DNA of 64,000 bases from Chryseobacterium vaccae (GCF_009602705.1 NZ_VSWH01000001.1:3844001-3908000), one strand, 5' to 3'; positions 27,318 through 35,704 are shown, counted from the stretch's first letter. Notes: generated by a model not told the origin, from the letters alone. A program made the numbers and translations.

Positions 27318-27434
27318 ATGAAAGTTAGAGCATCAATTAAAAAAAGAAGTGCTGACTGCAAAATCGTACGCAGAAAAGGTGTACTGTTTGTAATCAACAA
27401 AAAGAACCCAAAATTTAAACAAAGACAAGGCTAA
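27318..27434 (+). CDS. rpmJ: 50S ribosomal protein L36, zinc-free type
   Basis: 38 residues beginning [20 protein letters not shown] and ending NPKFKQRQG. Of the four zinc ligands of the C-plus form (three Cys and one His) only one Cys (residue 14) is kept; the others are Ser, Asn and Phe. This is therefore a C-minus L36. rpsM follows 9 bases later. Confidence 0.96.
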   Translation: MKVRASIKKRSADCKIVRRKGVLFVINKKNPKFKQRQG

Positions 27435-27443
27435 CATTAAATT

Positions 27444-27821
27444 ATGGCGAGAATTGCAGGTATTGATTTACCAAAAAACAAAAGAGGTGTTATCGGTTTA
27501 ACTTACATCTACGGAGTTGGAAGAAGTACTTCTTCCGAAATCCTTAAAGCTGCCGGTATCAGCGAAGACAAGAAAGTCAACGAATGGAATGACGATGAAT
27601 TGGCTGCAATCAGAACCTATATCTCTGAAAACGTAAAAGTTGAAGGAGAATTGAGATCTGAAGTGCAATTGAACATCAAGAGATTGATGGACATAGGATG
27701 CCAACGAGGAATACGTCACAGACTAGGACTACCTTTAAGAGGCCAGAGAACGAAAAATAACTCTAGAACCCGTAAAGGAAAGAGAAAAACTGTTGCTAAC
27801 AAGAAAAAGGCAAGTAAATAA
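27444..27821 (+). CDS. rpsM: 30S ribosomal protein S13
   Basis: 125 residues. It starts [19 protein letters not shown] and has [15 protein letters not shown] sequence (here [15 protein letters not shown]) and the signature [19 protein letters not shown]. The basic tail [14 protein letters not shown] reaches the P-site tRNA. It opens the alpha-operon block together with rpmJ. Confidence 0.98.
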   Translation: MARIAGIDLPKNKRGVIGLTYIYGVGRSTSSEILKAAGISEDKKVNEWNDDELAAIRTYISENVKVEGELRSEVQLNIKRLMDIGCQRGIRHRLGLPLRGQRTKNNSRTRKGKRKTVANKKKASK

Positions 27822-27833
27822 TCGTTAGGAATT

Positions 27834-28223
27834 ATGGCAAAACAATCTAAAGTAGTTAAAAAAAGAAAAGTAAAAGTTGAAGCTATTGGTGAAGCGCATA
27901 TTCAAGCTTCTTTCAATAACATCATCATTTCTTTAACAAATAAAAACGGAGAAGTTATCTCTTGGGCATCTGCCGGTAAAATGGGTTTCAGAGGTTCTAA
28001 AAAGAATACTCCATTTGCTGCTCAAATGGCAGCAGAAAATTGCTCTAATGTTGCTCACGAAGCTGGGTTAAGAAGAGTTAAGGTGTTTGTGAAAGGTCCT
28101 GGTGCAGGTAGAGAATCTGCAATCAGAACGATCCACAATTCAGGAATTGAAGTTAGTGAAATCGTTGATGTGACTCCTATGCCACACAATGGATGTAGAC
28201 CACCGAAAAGAAGAAGAGTTTAA
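27834..28223 (+). CDS. rpsK: 30S ribosomal protein S11
   Basis: 129 residues. It contains [38 protein letters not shown] and the terminal [18 protein letters not shown], where E. coli and most bacteria are nearly identical. It is a platform protein. 12 bases after rpsM. Confidence 0.98.
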   Translation: MAKQSKVVKKRKVKVEAIGEAHIQASFNNIIISLTNKNGEVISWASAGKMGFRGSKKNTPFAAQMAAENCSNVAHEAGLRRVKVFVKGPGAGRESAIRTIHNSGIEVSEIVDVTPMPHNGCRPPKRRRV

Positions 28224-28242
28224 TTTTTAGAATTTACCCATT

Positions 28243-28851
28243 ATGGCAAGATATATTGGACCTAAAACTAAGATTGCTAGAAAGTTTGGTGCTGCAATCT
28301 ACGGAGATGACAAAAACTTCGAAAAAAGAAAAAACCAACCGCCAGGACAACACGGTCCTAACAAGAGAAGAGGTGCTAAAAAATCAGAATATGCAGTTCA
28401 GCTAGCTGAAAAACAAAAAGCTAAATATACTTACGGTATTTTAGAAAGACAGTTTGCTAACTTATTTGAAAAAGCACACAGAAGTAAAGGAGTAACAGGG
28501 GAAGTTCTATTACAACTTTGCGAATCTAGACTGGATAACGTAGTATACAGATTAGGTTTTGCTAAAACAAGATCTGCTGCTAGACAATTAGTTTCTCACA
28601 GACACATCACTGTGAACGGAGAAATTCTTAACATCCCTTCGTATTTGGTAAAAGCTGGTGATGTAATCGCTGTAAGAGAAAAATCTAAATCTCTTGAAGT
28701 TGTTACAGATGCATTAGCTTCTAAAGCAAATTATGAGTGGTTACAATTCAACGATGAGAAGAAAGAAGGTACCTTCATTTCTGCTCCTGAAAGAATCCAG
28801 ATTCCGGAAGACATCAAGGAGAACCTTATCGTCGAACTTTACTCTAAATAA
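28243..28851 (+). CDS. rpsD: 30S ribosomal protein S4
   Basis: 202 residues. The N-terminal [17 protein letters not shown] lacks the Cys cluster of zinc-binding S4 types. The S4 RNA-binding domain ([20 protein letters not shown], then [13 protein letters not shown]) is intact. S4 nucleates 30S assembly; in E. coli it also represses the alpha operon. Confidence 0.98.
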   Translation: MARYIGPKTKIARKFGAAIYGDDKNFEKRKNQPPGQHGPNKRRGAKKSEYAVQLAEKQKAKYTYGILERQFANLFEKAHRSKGVTGEVLLQLCESRLDNVVYRLGFAKTRSAARQLVSHRHITVNGEILNIPSYLVKAGDVIAVREKSKSLEVVTDALASKANYEWLQFNDEKKEGTFISAPERIQIPEDIKENLIVELYSK

Positions 28852-28884
28852 TTTTTTAATCAAATTTTTGCTCAACCCAATAAT

Positions 28885-29880
28885 ATGGCAATTTTACAAT
28901 TCATAAAACCCGATAAAGTAATTTTACTTAACTCTGATGAATTTAAAGGTCAATTTGAATTCAGACCTTTAGAACCAGGTTTCGGGCTTACAATCGGTAA
29001 TGCTTTGAGAAGAGTGTTGCTTTCTTCTCTGGAAGGATACGCTATTTCATCTATCAAAATAGAAGGTGTAGAGCACGAATTTTCAACTATTCCAGGAGTA
29101 ATCGAAGACGTTACTGAAATTATTCTTAACCTTAAGCAGGTTAGATTAAAAGCTTCAGCAGAAGGCCAGGCTAACGAGCAGGTGGTTGCTAAAGTTTCAG
29201 GTCAAACGGTTATTACTGCTGGGGATTTAGGAAAGTCTATCAACGGATTTGAGGTGCTGAACCCGGATCTTGTGATCTGCAACCTAAATACTGATGTAAC
29301 TTTCGAAATTACTTTCAATATTGAAAAAGGTAGAGGGTATGTTCCTTCTGAACAAAATAAATCAAACAATGCACCAGTAGGTACTATTGCTATTGATTCT
29401 ATTTTCACGCCGATTAAGAAAGTACAATACAGCATTGAAAATTATCGTGTAGAGCAAAAAACAGACTACGAAAAACTTGTATTAGATATAGAAACTGACG
29501 GGTCTATCAGCCCTCAGAATGCTTTAACTGAAGCTTCTAAGATATTAATTTATCACTTCATGCTGTTCTCTGATGAGAGAATCACGCTTGAAACTGAAGC
29601 CGTAAAAGCGTCTATCCAATACGATGAAGAAACGCTTCATACAAGACAACTTCTTAAGTCTAAATTAGCAGATATGGATCTTTCCGTAAGAGCCCTTAAC
29701 TGTCTGAAAGCAGCTGAAGTAGAAACTCTTGGAGAACTGGTTTCTTACAGTAAGTCTGATTTGATGAAATTCAGAAATTTTGGTAAAAAATCTTTGACAG
29801 AACTAGAAGAATTAGTGCATTCAAAAGGTCTTAACTTCGGTTTCGACGTTGCAAAATATAAGTTAGACGCTGATAAATAA
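28885..29880 (+). CDS. rpoA: RNA polymerase alpha subunit
   Basis: 331 residues. The N-terminal assembly domain shows [20 protein letters not shown] and [19 protein letters not shown]. The C-terminal domain (from about residue 255) has [20 protein letters not shown] and [19 protein letters not shown], the helix-hairpin-helix that contacts UP elements and activators. rplQ begins 6 bases after the stop. Confidence 0.98.
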   Translation: MAILQFIKPDKVILLNSDEFKGQFEFRPLEPGFGLTIGNALRRVLLSSLEGYAISSIKIEGVEHEFSTIPGVIEDVTEIILNLKQVRLKASAEGQANEQVVAKVSGQTVITAGDLGKSINGFEVLNPDLVICNLNTDVTFEITFNIEKGRGYVPSEQNKSNNAPVGTIAIDSIFTPIKKVQYSIENYRVEQKTDYEKLVLDIETDGSISPQNALTEASKILIYHFMLFSDERITLETEAVKASIQYDEETLHTRQLLKSKLADMDLSVRALNCLKAAEVETLGELVSYSKSDLMKFRNFGKKSLTELEELVHSKGLNFGFDVAKYKLDADK

Positions 29881-29886
29881 TTAATA

Positions 29887-30408
29887 ATGAGACACGGTAA
29901 AAAATTCAATCACTTAGGAAGAACAGCTTCTCACAGAAGTGCTTTACTTTCTAATATGGCTTGTTCTCTAATTGAGCATAAAAGAATCAACACTACTGTA
30001 GCTAAAGCTAAAGCTTTAAGAGTATATGTTGAGCCTCTATTAACAAAAGCAAAAGAAGATACTACACACAACAGAAGAGTAGTATTCTCTTACCTTCAAA
30101 ATAAATTTGCGGTTGCTGAATTATTCAGAACTGTAGCTCCTAAAATCGCTGAAAGAAACGGTGGTTATACAAGAATCATTAAGACAGGTTTCAGACCAGG
30201 TGATGCTGCTGATATGGCTCTTATCGAATTGGTAGATTTCAACGAGCTTTACAACCCTAATGCTGAAGAGAAAAAAGCTACAAGAAGAAGCAGAAGATCA
30301 ACTGCTGCACCTAAAAAAGCAGAAGCTGTAGTAGCTGATGCTCCTGCAGTAGAAGAGAAAGTAGAAGAAGCTAAAGCTGATACTACTGAAGAAAAAACTG
30401 AAGAATAA
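29887..30408 (+). CDS. rplQ: 50S ribosomal protein L17 with a long C-terminal tail
   Basis: 173 residues, about 45 more than E. coli L17. The core ([20 protein letters not shown] to [14 protein letters not shown]) is standard. The extra C-terminal region is low in complexity, first basic ([17 protein letters not shown]) and then acidic Ala/Glu/Val-rich ([18 protein letters not shown]). Such tails occur in other Bacteroidota L17 proteins; the function is unknown. Last gene of the ribosomal run, followed by a strong terminator. Confidence 0.97.
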   Translation: MRHGKKFNHLGRTASHRSALLSNMACSLIEHKRINTTVAKAKALRVYVEPLLTKAKEDTTHNRRVVFSYLQNKFAVAELFRTVAPKIAERNGGYTRIIKTGFRPGDAADMALIELVDFNELYNPNAEEKKATRRSRRSTAAPKKAEAVVADAPAVEEKVEEAKADTTEEKTEE

Positions 30409-30428
30409 TATTCATTCAGATATCAATG

Positions 30429-30459
30429 AAAAACCATCCGTGATCGGATGGTTTTTTTT
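30429..30459 (+). terminator. Terminator of the ribosomal protein operon
   Basis: The stem AAAACCATCCG/CGGATGGTTTT with a 4-base loop and eight T. It marks the end of the rplC-rplQ cluster. Confidence 0.9.
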
Positions 30460-30657
30460 GTTGGTTTGTCCCACTCTAAAAAGGTTGACTAAAAAGCATA
30501 AATATATCTCTAGCAAACCTGAAATAAATAAGATAAACGAAAATTTTGTTAAAAACGTTCATCATTATTTATCCTTGTTTAACCTCGTGGCTAATAAAAA
30601 ATCGGCTGACTTTGATTTTTATCTCGTAATTATTTGAGGAGGAAGAATACCCCTAAA
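30460..30657. other. AT-rich spacer without a supported gene
   Basis: About 200 bases between the ribosomal terminator and the amidase promoter. An open frame (30440-30637) runs through the terminator hairpin and shows no family likeness that I trust. It could be degraded foreign DNA. Confidence 0.4.
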
Positions 30658-30694
30658 GTGTAATTGACTGATATTTTAAAATAAAAGAAATTTG
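30658..30694 (+). promoter_or_regulatory. Shared island promoter, copy A (amidase)
   Basis: GTGTAATTGA (30658-30667), then exactly 19 bases, then GAAATTTG (30687-30694); the ATG follows 20 bases later. The same pair with the same spacing occurs at 32158-32194 and 35705-35741. TTG inside the first block and TTTG in the second sit where Bacteroidota -33 and -7 elements lie. The conserved GTGTAA upstream is extra and may be an activator site. Confidence 0.75.
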
Positions 30695-30714
30695 AGTTTC
30701 TAAAAATACCGATC

Positions 30715-31539
30715 ATGAAAGTTTTAAAAGACAAATTATCAAAAACAGTTTCAGGAGAGAGCATCAGTTTTACAGATACTCCCAATAAGGAAGGAAATAT
30801 TGTTCCGGAATATATCATTATTCATTTTACTGCCGGAAGAAGTGCAGAGAGTTCCGTAAGCTGGTTCAAAGATCCTGCAGCTAAAGCTTCTGCTCATCTT
30901 GTCATAGACAGGGAAGGGAAGATTACCCAAATGGTAGACTTTAACAGAAAAGCATGGCACGCCGGAAAAAGCCGATGGGCAGACCGCTCAGGATTTAACG
31001 ATTTCTCTATAGGAATAGAACTGGATAATCCCGGAAGGCTTACCAATGTGAATGACAGATTCTATGCATGGTTTGGAAAGGAATATCCAAAAGAATTTGT
31101 GGTCAGAGAAAAACATAAGCATGAAGAGAATGATTCCTATTGGCATAATTTTACAGAGAAGCAGATCGATTCCTGTTTCCGGGTTTGCAAACTACTGATG
31201 GAGACTTATAACATTAAAGATATTCTGGGACATGATGATATTGCGCCTTTCAGGAAAAATGATCCCGGACCTGTATTTCCAATGGAAAGCTTTAGGGCAA
31301 AATTGTTAGGAAGAGAGGATGACACTGCGGACATTTATCAGGTGACGGCAGATCAGGTTAATATAAGAAAAGGAGCCGGAACTGAGTTTGATTCAATCAT
31401 GAAGCTTAAAAAAGGAACTCAGGTAGAATTTATCAAAAGCAAGCTGGGCTGGTTCTATGTCTATGTTTTACTGAAACCGGTAAACGGAGAAGAACCTGTA
31501 TACGGCTGGATCAACAGTGATCTGTTGAAGAAAATATAA
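30715..31539 (+). CDS. N-acetylmuramoyl-L-alanine amidase with SH3 domain
   Basis: A 274-residue amidase_2 (PGRP-like) enzyme. The core spans about 30-195 with zinc ligands readable as His37 (YIIIHFTAG), His173 (LGHDDIAPFRK) and Asp183 (NDPGPVF). WHAG at 81-84 and IGIELDNPG add to the match. Residues about 207-274 form a bacterial SH3 domain (VTADQVNIRKGAGTEFDSI), which usually binds peptidoglycan. No signal peptide is seen, so release by lysis or another route, or an intracellular muropeptide role, must be considered. It cleaves the bond between MurNAc and L-Ala. It shares its promoter motif with the response-regulator operon and the YEATS-like gene, suggesting a place in an envelope-stress or lytic regulon. 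Confidence 0.9.
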   Translation: MKVLKDKLSKTVSGESISFTDTPNKEGNIVPEYIIIHFTAGRSAESSVSWFKDPAAKASAHLVIDREGKITQMVDFNRKAWHAGKSRWADRSGFNDFSIGIELDNPGRLTNVNDRFYAWFGKEYPKEFVVREKHKHEENDSYWHNFTEKQIDSCFRVCKLLMETYNIKDILGHDDIAPFRKNDPGPVFPMESFRAKLLGREDDTADIYQVTADQVNIRKGAGTEFDSIMKLKKGTQVEFIKSKLGWFYVYVLLKPVNGEEPVYGWINSDLLKKI

Positions 31540-31557
31540 CTTACATACACCATAAAT

Positions 31558-31589
31558 AAAAGTCCCCCAATTTTCATTGAGGGACTTTG
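31558..31589. terminator. Bidirectional terminator between amidase and MliC-like gene
   Basis: AAAGTCCC pairs with GGGACTTT around a loop. A-rich sequence lies on the left and, on the minus strand, TTTTATTTA follows. It lies between two convergent genes ending at 31539 and 31596. Confidence 0.75.
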
Positions 31590-31595
31590 CTGTTT

Positions 31596-32030
31596 CTATA
31601 TCTTGGTTCTCTTCAGTTCGATCACATTATTGCCTTGTTCAAGGTGAAGGCTGTCTCCTTTTACCCTGGCTGTCATATCGTCTTTTTTATAGACGGTTTC
31701 ACCATCCTTGGTTTCTGTTTTAGGAAGGGTGAATGTTTTCTTATTGCTGGTAATGGCCACCGTATTTTCCTTAGGATCATTCTTGAATACAACTTTTACC
31801 AGTGTTCCGTCTGTTGCTTTATAAACGAAATCTGTTTTTTCTGTTTTCTGACCGTTTACTTCAGTTGTAGAAGAACTCTGCGTTATCGAATCAATTTTCC
31901 CGTTGTTGTCAGTGATTACTGTTTCAGAGCTGTCGGTTTTGATGATGCTCTTGTTTCCGCTTTCACTTTTTTTACAGCCAACTAATGATAATACAGCTGC
32001 TGAAACTGCTATTAAAAGCCCTTTTTTCAT
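31596..32030 (-). CDS. Lipoprotein with an MliC-like C-terminal domain
   Basis: 144 residues. The lipoprotein signal ends LSLVGC (Cys19) and is followed by a Ser/Thr/Lys linker. From about residue 68 the pattern VYKATDGTLVKVVF, NTVAITSNKKTFTLPKT, TVYKKDDMTARVKGD and LHLEQGNNVIEL strongly resembles the MliC/PliC beta-barrel of C-type lysozyme inhibitors (YxCxDG, xLPxxxSxxGxxY, xxxxKGDxAxL). The family's two Cys are absent. It lies tail-to-tail with a peptidoglycan amidase gene. If the resemblance holds, it could protect the cell wall against lysozyme or against its neighbour; that is inference. Confidence 0.65.
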   Translation of the reverse strand: MKKGLLIAVSAAVLSLVGCKKSESGNKSIIKTDSSETVITDNNGKIDSITQSSSTTEVNGQKTEKTDFVYKATDGTLVKVVFKNDPKENTVAITSNKKTFTLPKTETKDGETVYKKDDMTARVKGDSLHLEQGNNVIELKRTKI

Positions 32031-32157
32031 GATATTTTATTTTTTTTAATGGGTTGGGTATAAATTGTTTTAGAATGGTAATCAAAAATTGATTAAATTT
32101 AATAGAAACAAAAAGTAAACCAACAGCCATGAATTCAAGCCTTAAAATTACACAAAA

Positions 32158-32194
32158 GTGTAATTGATTCCGCTCTGTTTTCTTCAGAAATTTG
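32158..32194 (+). promoter_or_regulatory. Shared island promoter, copy B (response regulator)
   Basis: GTGTAATTGA (32158-32167), 19 bases, GAAATTTG (32187-32194). The ATG of the response regulator follows 17 bases after. Identical in both blocks and spacing to copies A and C, so the regulator operon probably controls itself. Confidence 0.75.
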
Positions 32195-32211
32195 TCTTAA
32201 ACAAAAAAACA

Positions 32212-32844
32212 ATGAGCATTTCCATAGCCATAGTAGAAGACGAAAAAAACTACAACAATGCGTTGAAGAAGGTCATCAATTACCAGGATGATATGAAAGT
32301 TGTCGCCCAGTTTTTCGATGGAAGCGAAGCCCTGAAAAATCTCTCCGATATTTCCCCGGATGTCGTGATGATGGATATCCAGCTTCAGGATATGCTCGGC
32401 ATCGAAATTATTGAGAAACTGAAAAAGGATATGCCGAATACCCAGTTTATCATGTGTACCAGTTTTGAAGATGATGAAAAGATCTTCAATTCCCTTAAAG
32501 CTGGTGCAATGGGCTACCTGATTAAAGGAGAAAGCATGGACAAGATCCTTTCCTCAATCCGGGATGTCTATAACGGTGGTGCCCCCATGAGTTTTTCCAT
32601 TGCCCGCAAAGTACTCAGCCATTTTGAGAGAAAACGTCCCGAGATAAAAGATTTTGAAGAGCTTACTGCAAGAGAAAAAGAAGTGCTGGAACTTCTTTCA
32701 CAGGGACTTTTGTATAAAGAGATTGCTGATAAAAAATGCATCAGCACAGACACCGTAAAAAAACACGTAGGAAACATCTACAGGAAGCTGCATGTCAGCA
32801 ATAAAGTAGAAGCCATTAATAAATTTAACCAATTTAAAAACTAA
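32212..32844 (+). CDS. LuxR/NarL-type response regulator
   Basis: 210 residues from the ATG at 32212; a longer reading from TTG at 32164 would run into the promoter and is rejected. The receiver domain shows acidic ED at 9-10, phospho-acceptor Asp55 (VVMMDIQLQD), Thr83 in CTS and Lys105 (YLIKGES). The C-terminal LuxR helix-turn-helix is LTAREKEVLELLSQGLLYKE followed by ISTDTVKKHVGNIYRKLHV. It should be activated by the histidine kinase encoded three genes downstream (34189). The spacer to the next gene is 6 bases. Self-regulation through the shared promoter motif is likely. Confidence 0.92.
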   Translation: MSISIAIVEDEKNYNNALKKVINYQDDMKVVAQFFDGSEALKNLSDISPDVVMMDIQLQDMLGIEIIEKLKKDMPNTQFIMCTSFEDDEKIFNSLKAGAMGYLIKGESMDKILSSIRDVYNGGAPMSFSIARKVLSHFERKRPEIKDFEELTAREKEVLELLSQGLLYKEIADKKCISTDTVKKHVGNIYRKLHVSNKVEAINKFNQFKN

Positions 32845-32850
32845 AAGATT

Positions 32851-33561
32851 ATGAAAGTAAAAAATTTATTGATATTATTTTTCACTTCGGTGTTGATATT
32901 ATCTTGTAACAAAACATCATCAGAGAGCAAAGAAAATGCTTCTCAATTAAATGATACTGTATCTATACCAAAAGATTCAGCATCTCAGACAAAAAATAAT
33001 ACTAAATATACTCCACGTGGTGGTACGTTCGGAGCATTAGATGAAGATGGACATAATTCACTTAGAAATGACTATGATAAGATTTTTAATGGATCTAATT
33101 TACAGACAAAGGTCTTTGAGATCAATAGCGCTTCATTTAATGAAGTGGTGAACAAATATAATACATCTAAAAAATTTCTTGATATTTATTTTATTTTGGA
33201 TAAAACGGGGCAAAGAAATCTGATGTTTAAATTTACCAGTGAGCCTAAAGGAGAAAATTTTGTGTTGAAAAGTGGTGATCATCAGTATATAATTGTTAAT
33301 AAAGATTTACAACCTGCAGACAGTGAGAAGTTATTAGATTTGAATGGGAAATTTGAAACCAAGTATGCAAATGAATTAGGATTATCACCTAGCCAACCTA
33401 CAACGATTCTTGTAAGAGATGTTTTAGCTGATATAAATGATGTTTATGGTACATTAAAGATTTACCCATGTCTTGATAGTGGTAGAATAAGTCTTACAAG
33501 TGAATATAAAGATGCATCAGGAAAGACAATTTATGGTAACCGAGGATCATTATATCCTTAA
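32851..33561 (+). CDS. Hypothetical lipoprotein in the two-component operon
   Basis: 236 residues. The lipoprotein signal is MKVKNLLILFFTSVLILSC, with Cys19. Then comes a Ser/Asn/Thr linker to about residue 55 and a globular domain that I do not recognise (GGTFGALDEDGHNSLRNDYD, KYNTSKKFLDIYFILDKTGQ, LSPSQPTTILVRDV). Codon use is more AT-rich than in the flanking housekeeping genes. It lies between the response regulator (6-base gap) and the 7TM gene (2-base gap). It may be the periplasmic ligand-sensing part of the signalling system; this is inferred from position only. Confidence 0.75.
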   Translation: MKVKNLLILFFTSVLILSCNKTSSESKENASQLNDTVSIPKDSASQTKNNTKYTPRGGTFGALDEDGHNSLRNDYDKIFNGSNLQTKVFEINSASFNEVVNKYNTSKKFLDIYFILDKTGQRNLMFKFTSEPKGENFVLKSGDHQYIIVNKDLQPADSEKLLDLNGKFETKYANELGLSPSQPTTILVRDVLADINDVYGTLKIYPCLDSGRISLTSEYKDASGKTIYGNRGSLYP

Positions 33562-33563
33562 TC

Positions 33564-34202
33564 ATGATACTTTATATATACTTTTTTATTTTTTTTTGCT
33601 GTGTGGTATTTTCACTGGCACAAAAGATTAAGGGTATCAATAATGATTATCTTTATATTTATTTAACGTTGATATTTTTAATAGATTTCAGCGTTTTACT
33701 TTTTGCAAAATTTTTTAAAACTGATATCACGGGAATTTATTTTTTTTCTGATTTAACTACTATACTTTTTACCTATTTATATTTTGTGCTGCAATTTTCC
33801 AAGGAGAGAAAAATACTAGTGTTAACTGTCCTATGTTTAGTTTTTCTATTTTTAAATATAGCGAACTGGTCAAAAAAAAATTACGAAGATTCCTGGGGGC
33901 TGATAAGTTGTTTTTACACCATTTTTGTATGTCTGTTTGGATTTTATAAAATAATTGAAAGCAGTTCAAGCTCGGATAAAAAAATTCAAGATCTTCCATT
34001 TTTTTGGTATGGTACTGCGATGCTTTTATGGTGTGTAATTTTTTTATTAAGAATAGTTCCAAGGTTCTATTTTCAGAATACAGATAAGCTATTTATGGAC
34101 GGAGTAAGAAATTTCTTTGGTGTTATAAACATTATTACTTATTGTTTGTTTTTTTACTTATTGTTAAAGTATAATAAAAATAAAAGAAATGTTGTATTTT
34201 GA
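33564..34202 (+). CDS. Seven-helix membrane protein, likely sensor module
   Basis: 212 residues with about seven hydrophobic spans (near 1-20, 28-48, 56-78, 83-102, 110-131, 146-171 and 185-204) and short polar loops; the C-terminus is basic (KYNKNKRNVVF). No enzymatic motif is visible and I cannot name a family. The gene overlaps the following histidine kinase gene by 14 bases and starts 2 bases after the lipoprotein. In many Bacteroidota such helices are fused to the kinase, so this may be a split 7TM sensor. Very AT-rich with many TTT and ATT codons. Confidence 0.75.
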   Translation: MILYIYFFIFFCCVVFSLAQKIKGINNDYLYIYLTLIFLIDFSVLLFAKFFKTDITGIYFFSDLTTILFTYLYFVLQFSKERKILVLTVLCLVFLFLNIANWSKKNYEDSWGLISCFYTIFVCLFGFYKIIESSSSSDKKIQDLPFFWYGTAMLLWCVIFLLRIVPRFYFQNTDKLFMDGVRNFFGVINIITYCLFFYLLLKYNKNKRNVVF

Positions 34203-34983
34203 TAATCCTATTAAAACTACATATATTGTCACAATAGTAGTATCATTATTGTTGGTGAGTTTCATCGTTTTTGTGATTGTAACTTATAATAGACGTCAAT
34301 TATTAAATCTCAAAGAAAAACAACTTCAACAGGCTGAATACGAAAACCAGCTCCTCCAAAAAGAACTAGAAAAACAAAAATCCATAGAAAAAGAACGGGA
34401 ACGAATCTCCCATGACATGCATGACGATCTCGGAGCGGGAATCTCAGCATTGAAACTTCAGGCGGAATTCCTCAAACAAAAAGCAGAGGATGAAGATCTT
34501 CAGAATGATATTAATGAGCTTTTGAAAACCTCAGAAGAAATGAATCTTTCCATGCGGGAAATGCTGTGGAGCCTGAACTCAGGGAACGATACGCTGGGAA
34601 ACTTTATAGACTATGCCGTGCAATATGCTGATGGCTTTCTGAAAAGAACCAAAATAAAACTTTGGACAGAAAGTATAGACGTCATCACTGAAACCCCGAT
34701 TTCTACGGAATTGAGACGAAACCTGTTCCTATGCCTCAAAGAAGCGGTGAATAACGCATACAAACACAGTCAGGCAGATACCTTGAAAATTTCTTTTTTT
34801 CAGGAGAAAAACGTTTTCCTGATGAACATTAAAGATAATGGAAAAGGAGTCCCTGAAGAACATGCTGAAGGAAACGGCCTCCGGAATATGAAACGCAGAA
34901 TGCAGGAACAGGAAGGAGAGTGCCAGATGGTCACCTCTGAATCAGGAACCCATCTGATTTTCAAAATTTTATTATATATTTAA
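34189..34983 (+). CDS. Sensor histidine kinase (HisKA_3/LuxR-partner type)
   Basis: 264 residues. It has one membrane span (about 10-32), then a coiled coil (LKEKQLQQAEYENQLLQKEL and on), then the HisKA_3 dimerisation motif ERISHDMHDDLGAGIS with phospho-acceptor His78 (the His before DD). The ATP-binding domain has the N box LKEAVNNAYKHS, the G1 box DNGKGVP and the G2 box GNGLRNMKRR. There is no periplasmic domain of its own, so sensing must come from the overlapping 7TM protein, the lipoprotein, or the membrane. Its cognate regulator is the LuxR-type protein at 32212. Confidence 0.92.
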   Translation: MLYFDNPIKTTYIVTIVVSLLLVSFIVFVIVTYNRRQLLNLKEKQLQQAEYENQLLQKELEKQKSIEKERERISHDMHDDLGAGISALKLQAEFLKQKAEDEDLQNDINELLKTSEEMNLSMREMLWSLNSGNDTLGNFIDYAVQYADGFLKRTKIKLWTESIDVITETPISTELRRNLFLCLKEAVNNAYKHSQADTLKISFFQEKNVFLMNIKDNGKGVPEEHAEGNGLRNMKRRMQEQEGECQMVTSESGTHLIFKILLYI

Positions 34984-35007
34984 ATATAAAACCTAAAAAC
35001 AAATAAC

Positions 35008-35613
35008 ATGGAAACACAAGCTGTATTGAATGATTTGAATAATCATAAAATAAGCACAGAGCTGATGACAAAAATGAGAAATGGATTTTTAGAATCAGAT
35101 TTAGCCCGGAATGAAAAACTCAATAAACATTTTTCCCTATCTCAGGAATGCCTTAAGTTTATTCAGTCACAGGAAGAATGCAAAGAACTTATTGTAGAAA
35201 TATCTGAAATCAAAGGAGAGTTGGAACTCTTAGTGAGTTTGGATAGAGAGTCGGAAATAAGATATAATTTATTCAATGTAGAAGCTCCAAGGGAAATACA
35301 GAACGACGAGTATAATATCTATAAGAATGATTTCGAAAAAAATAGTTCCGTGATATTAGATCATTTTATTTCTAAAGCAACTCAGGGATTGAAAGAAAAG
35401 AATACAAGAAAAATTTTTCTCCCTAAAGATCTTTTTATGAATGATGCTCAGATCATTCTATTGCCTGCATTGGTCACTCTTTTTGATATGGGAGATGAAT
35501 ATGAATTAAAATATTTCCAGCAGCTTACCTATGTCATCAATATAAAACCCAATAATAGCTGGGACATAGAGGAGTGGTTTGACAGAAATGGTTTATGCCC
35601 TCCAGGCTGCTAA
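35008..35613 (+). CDS. Hypothetical protein ending in CPPGC
   Basis: 201 residues, mostly charged helix, no signal peptide or membrane span. I do not recognise a family. Notable parts are a helical N-terminus (METQAVLNDLNNHKISTELM), a Glu-rich middle and an unusual end, WDIEEWFDRNGLCPPGC. The two terminal Cys separated by PPG could form a disulfide or bind metal. The gene starts 24 bases after the histidine kinase and ends before a terminator, so it is the last gene of the signalling operon. Confidence 0.7.
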   Translation: METQAVLNDLNNHKISTELMTKMRNGFLESDLARNEKLNKHFSLSQECLKFIQSQEECKELIVEISEIKGELELLVSLDRESEIRYNLFNVEAPREIQNDEYNIYKNDFEKNSSVILDHFISKATQGLKEKNTRKIFLPKDLFMNDAQIILLPALVTLFDMGDEYELKYFQQLTYVINIKPNNSWDIEEWFDRNGLCPPGC

Positions 35614-35654
35614 TATTTTCCGGAATTCAATATCATCATTAAAACTATAATAAA

Positions 35655-35690
35655 AGCATCATTTCATTGAAGTGATGCTGTTTTGTTTTT
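35655..35690 (+). terminator. Terminator of the two-component operon
   Basis: The stem AGCATCATTTC/GAAGTGATGCT (one G-T pair) is followed by GTTTTGTTTTT. It ends the operon that begins at 32212. Confidence 0.75.
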
Positions 35691-35704
35691 AGAATCACCC
35701 TTTT

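Noticed and set aside
30440..30637. 65-residue open frame after rplQ
   Set aside because: It begins inside the rplQ terminator hairpin, has no credible start context and no family likeness. A decayed mobile element is possible but not supported.
32164..32211. Longer response-regulator start at TTG 32164
   Set aside because: The added 16 codons lie within the shared promoter motif and do not resemble a receiver-domain start; ATG at 32212 does.
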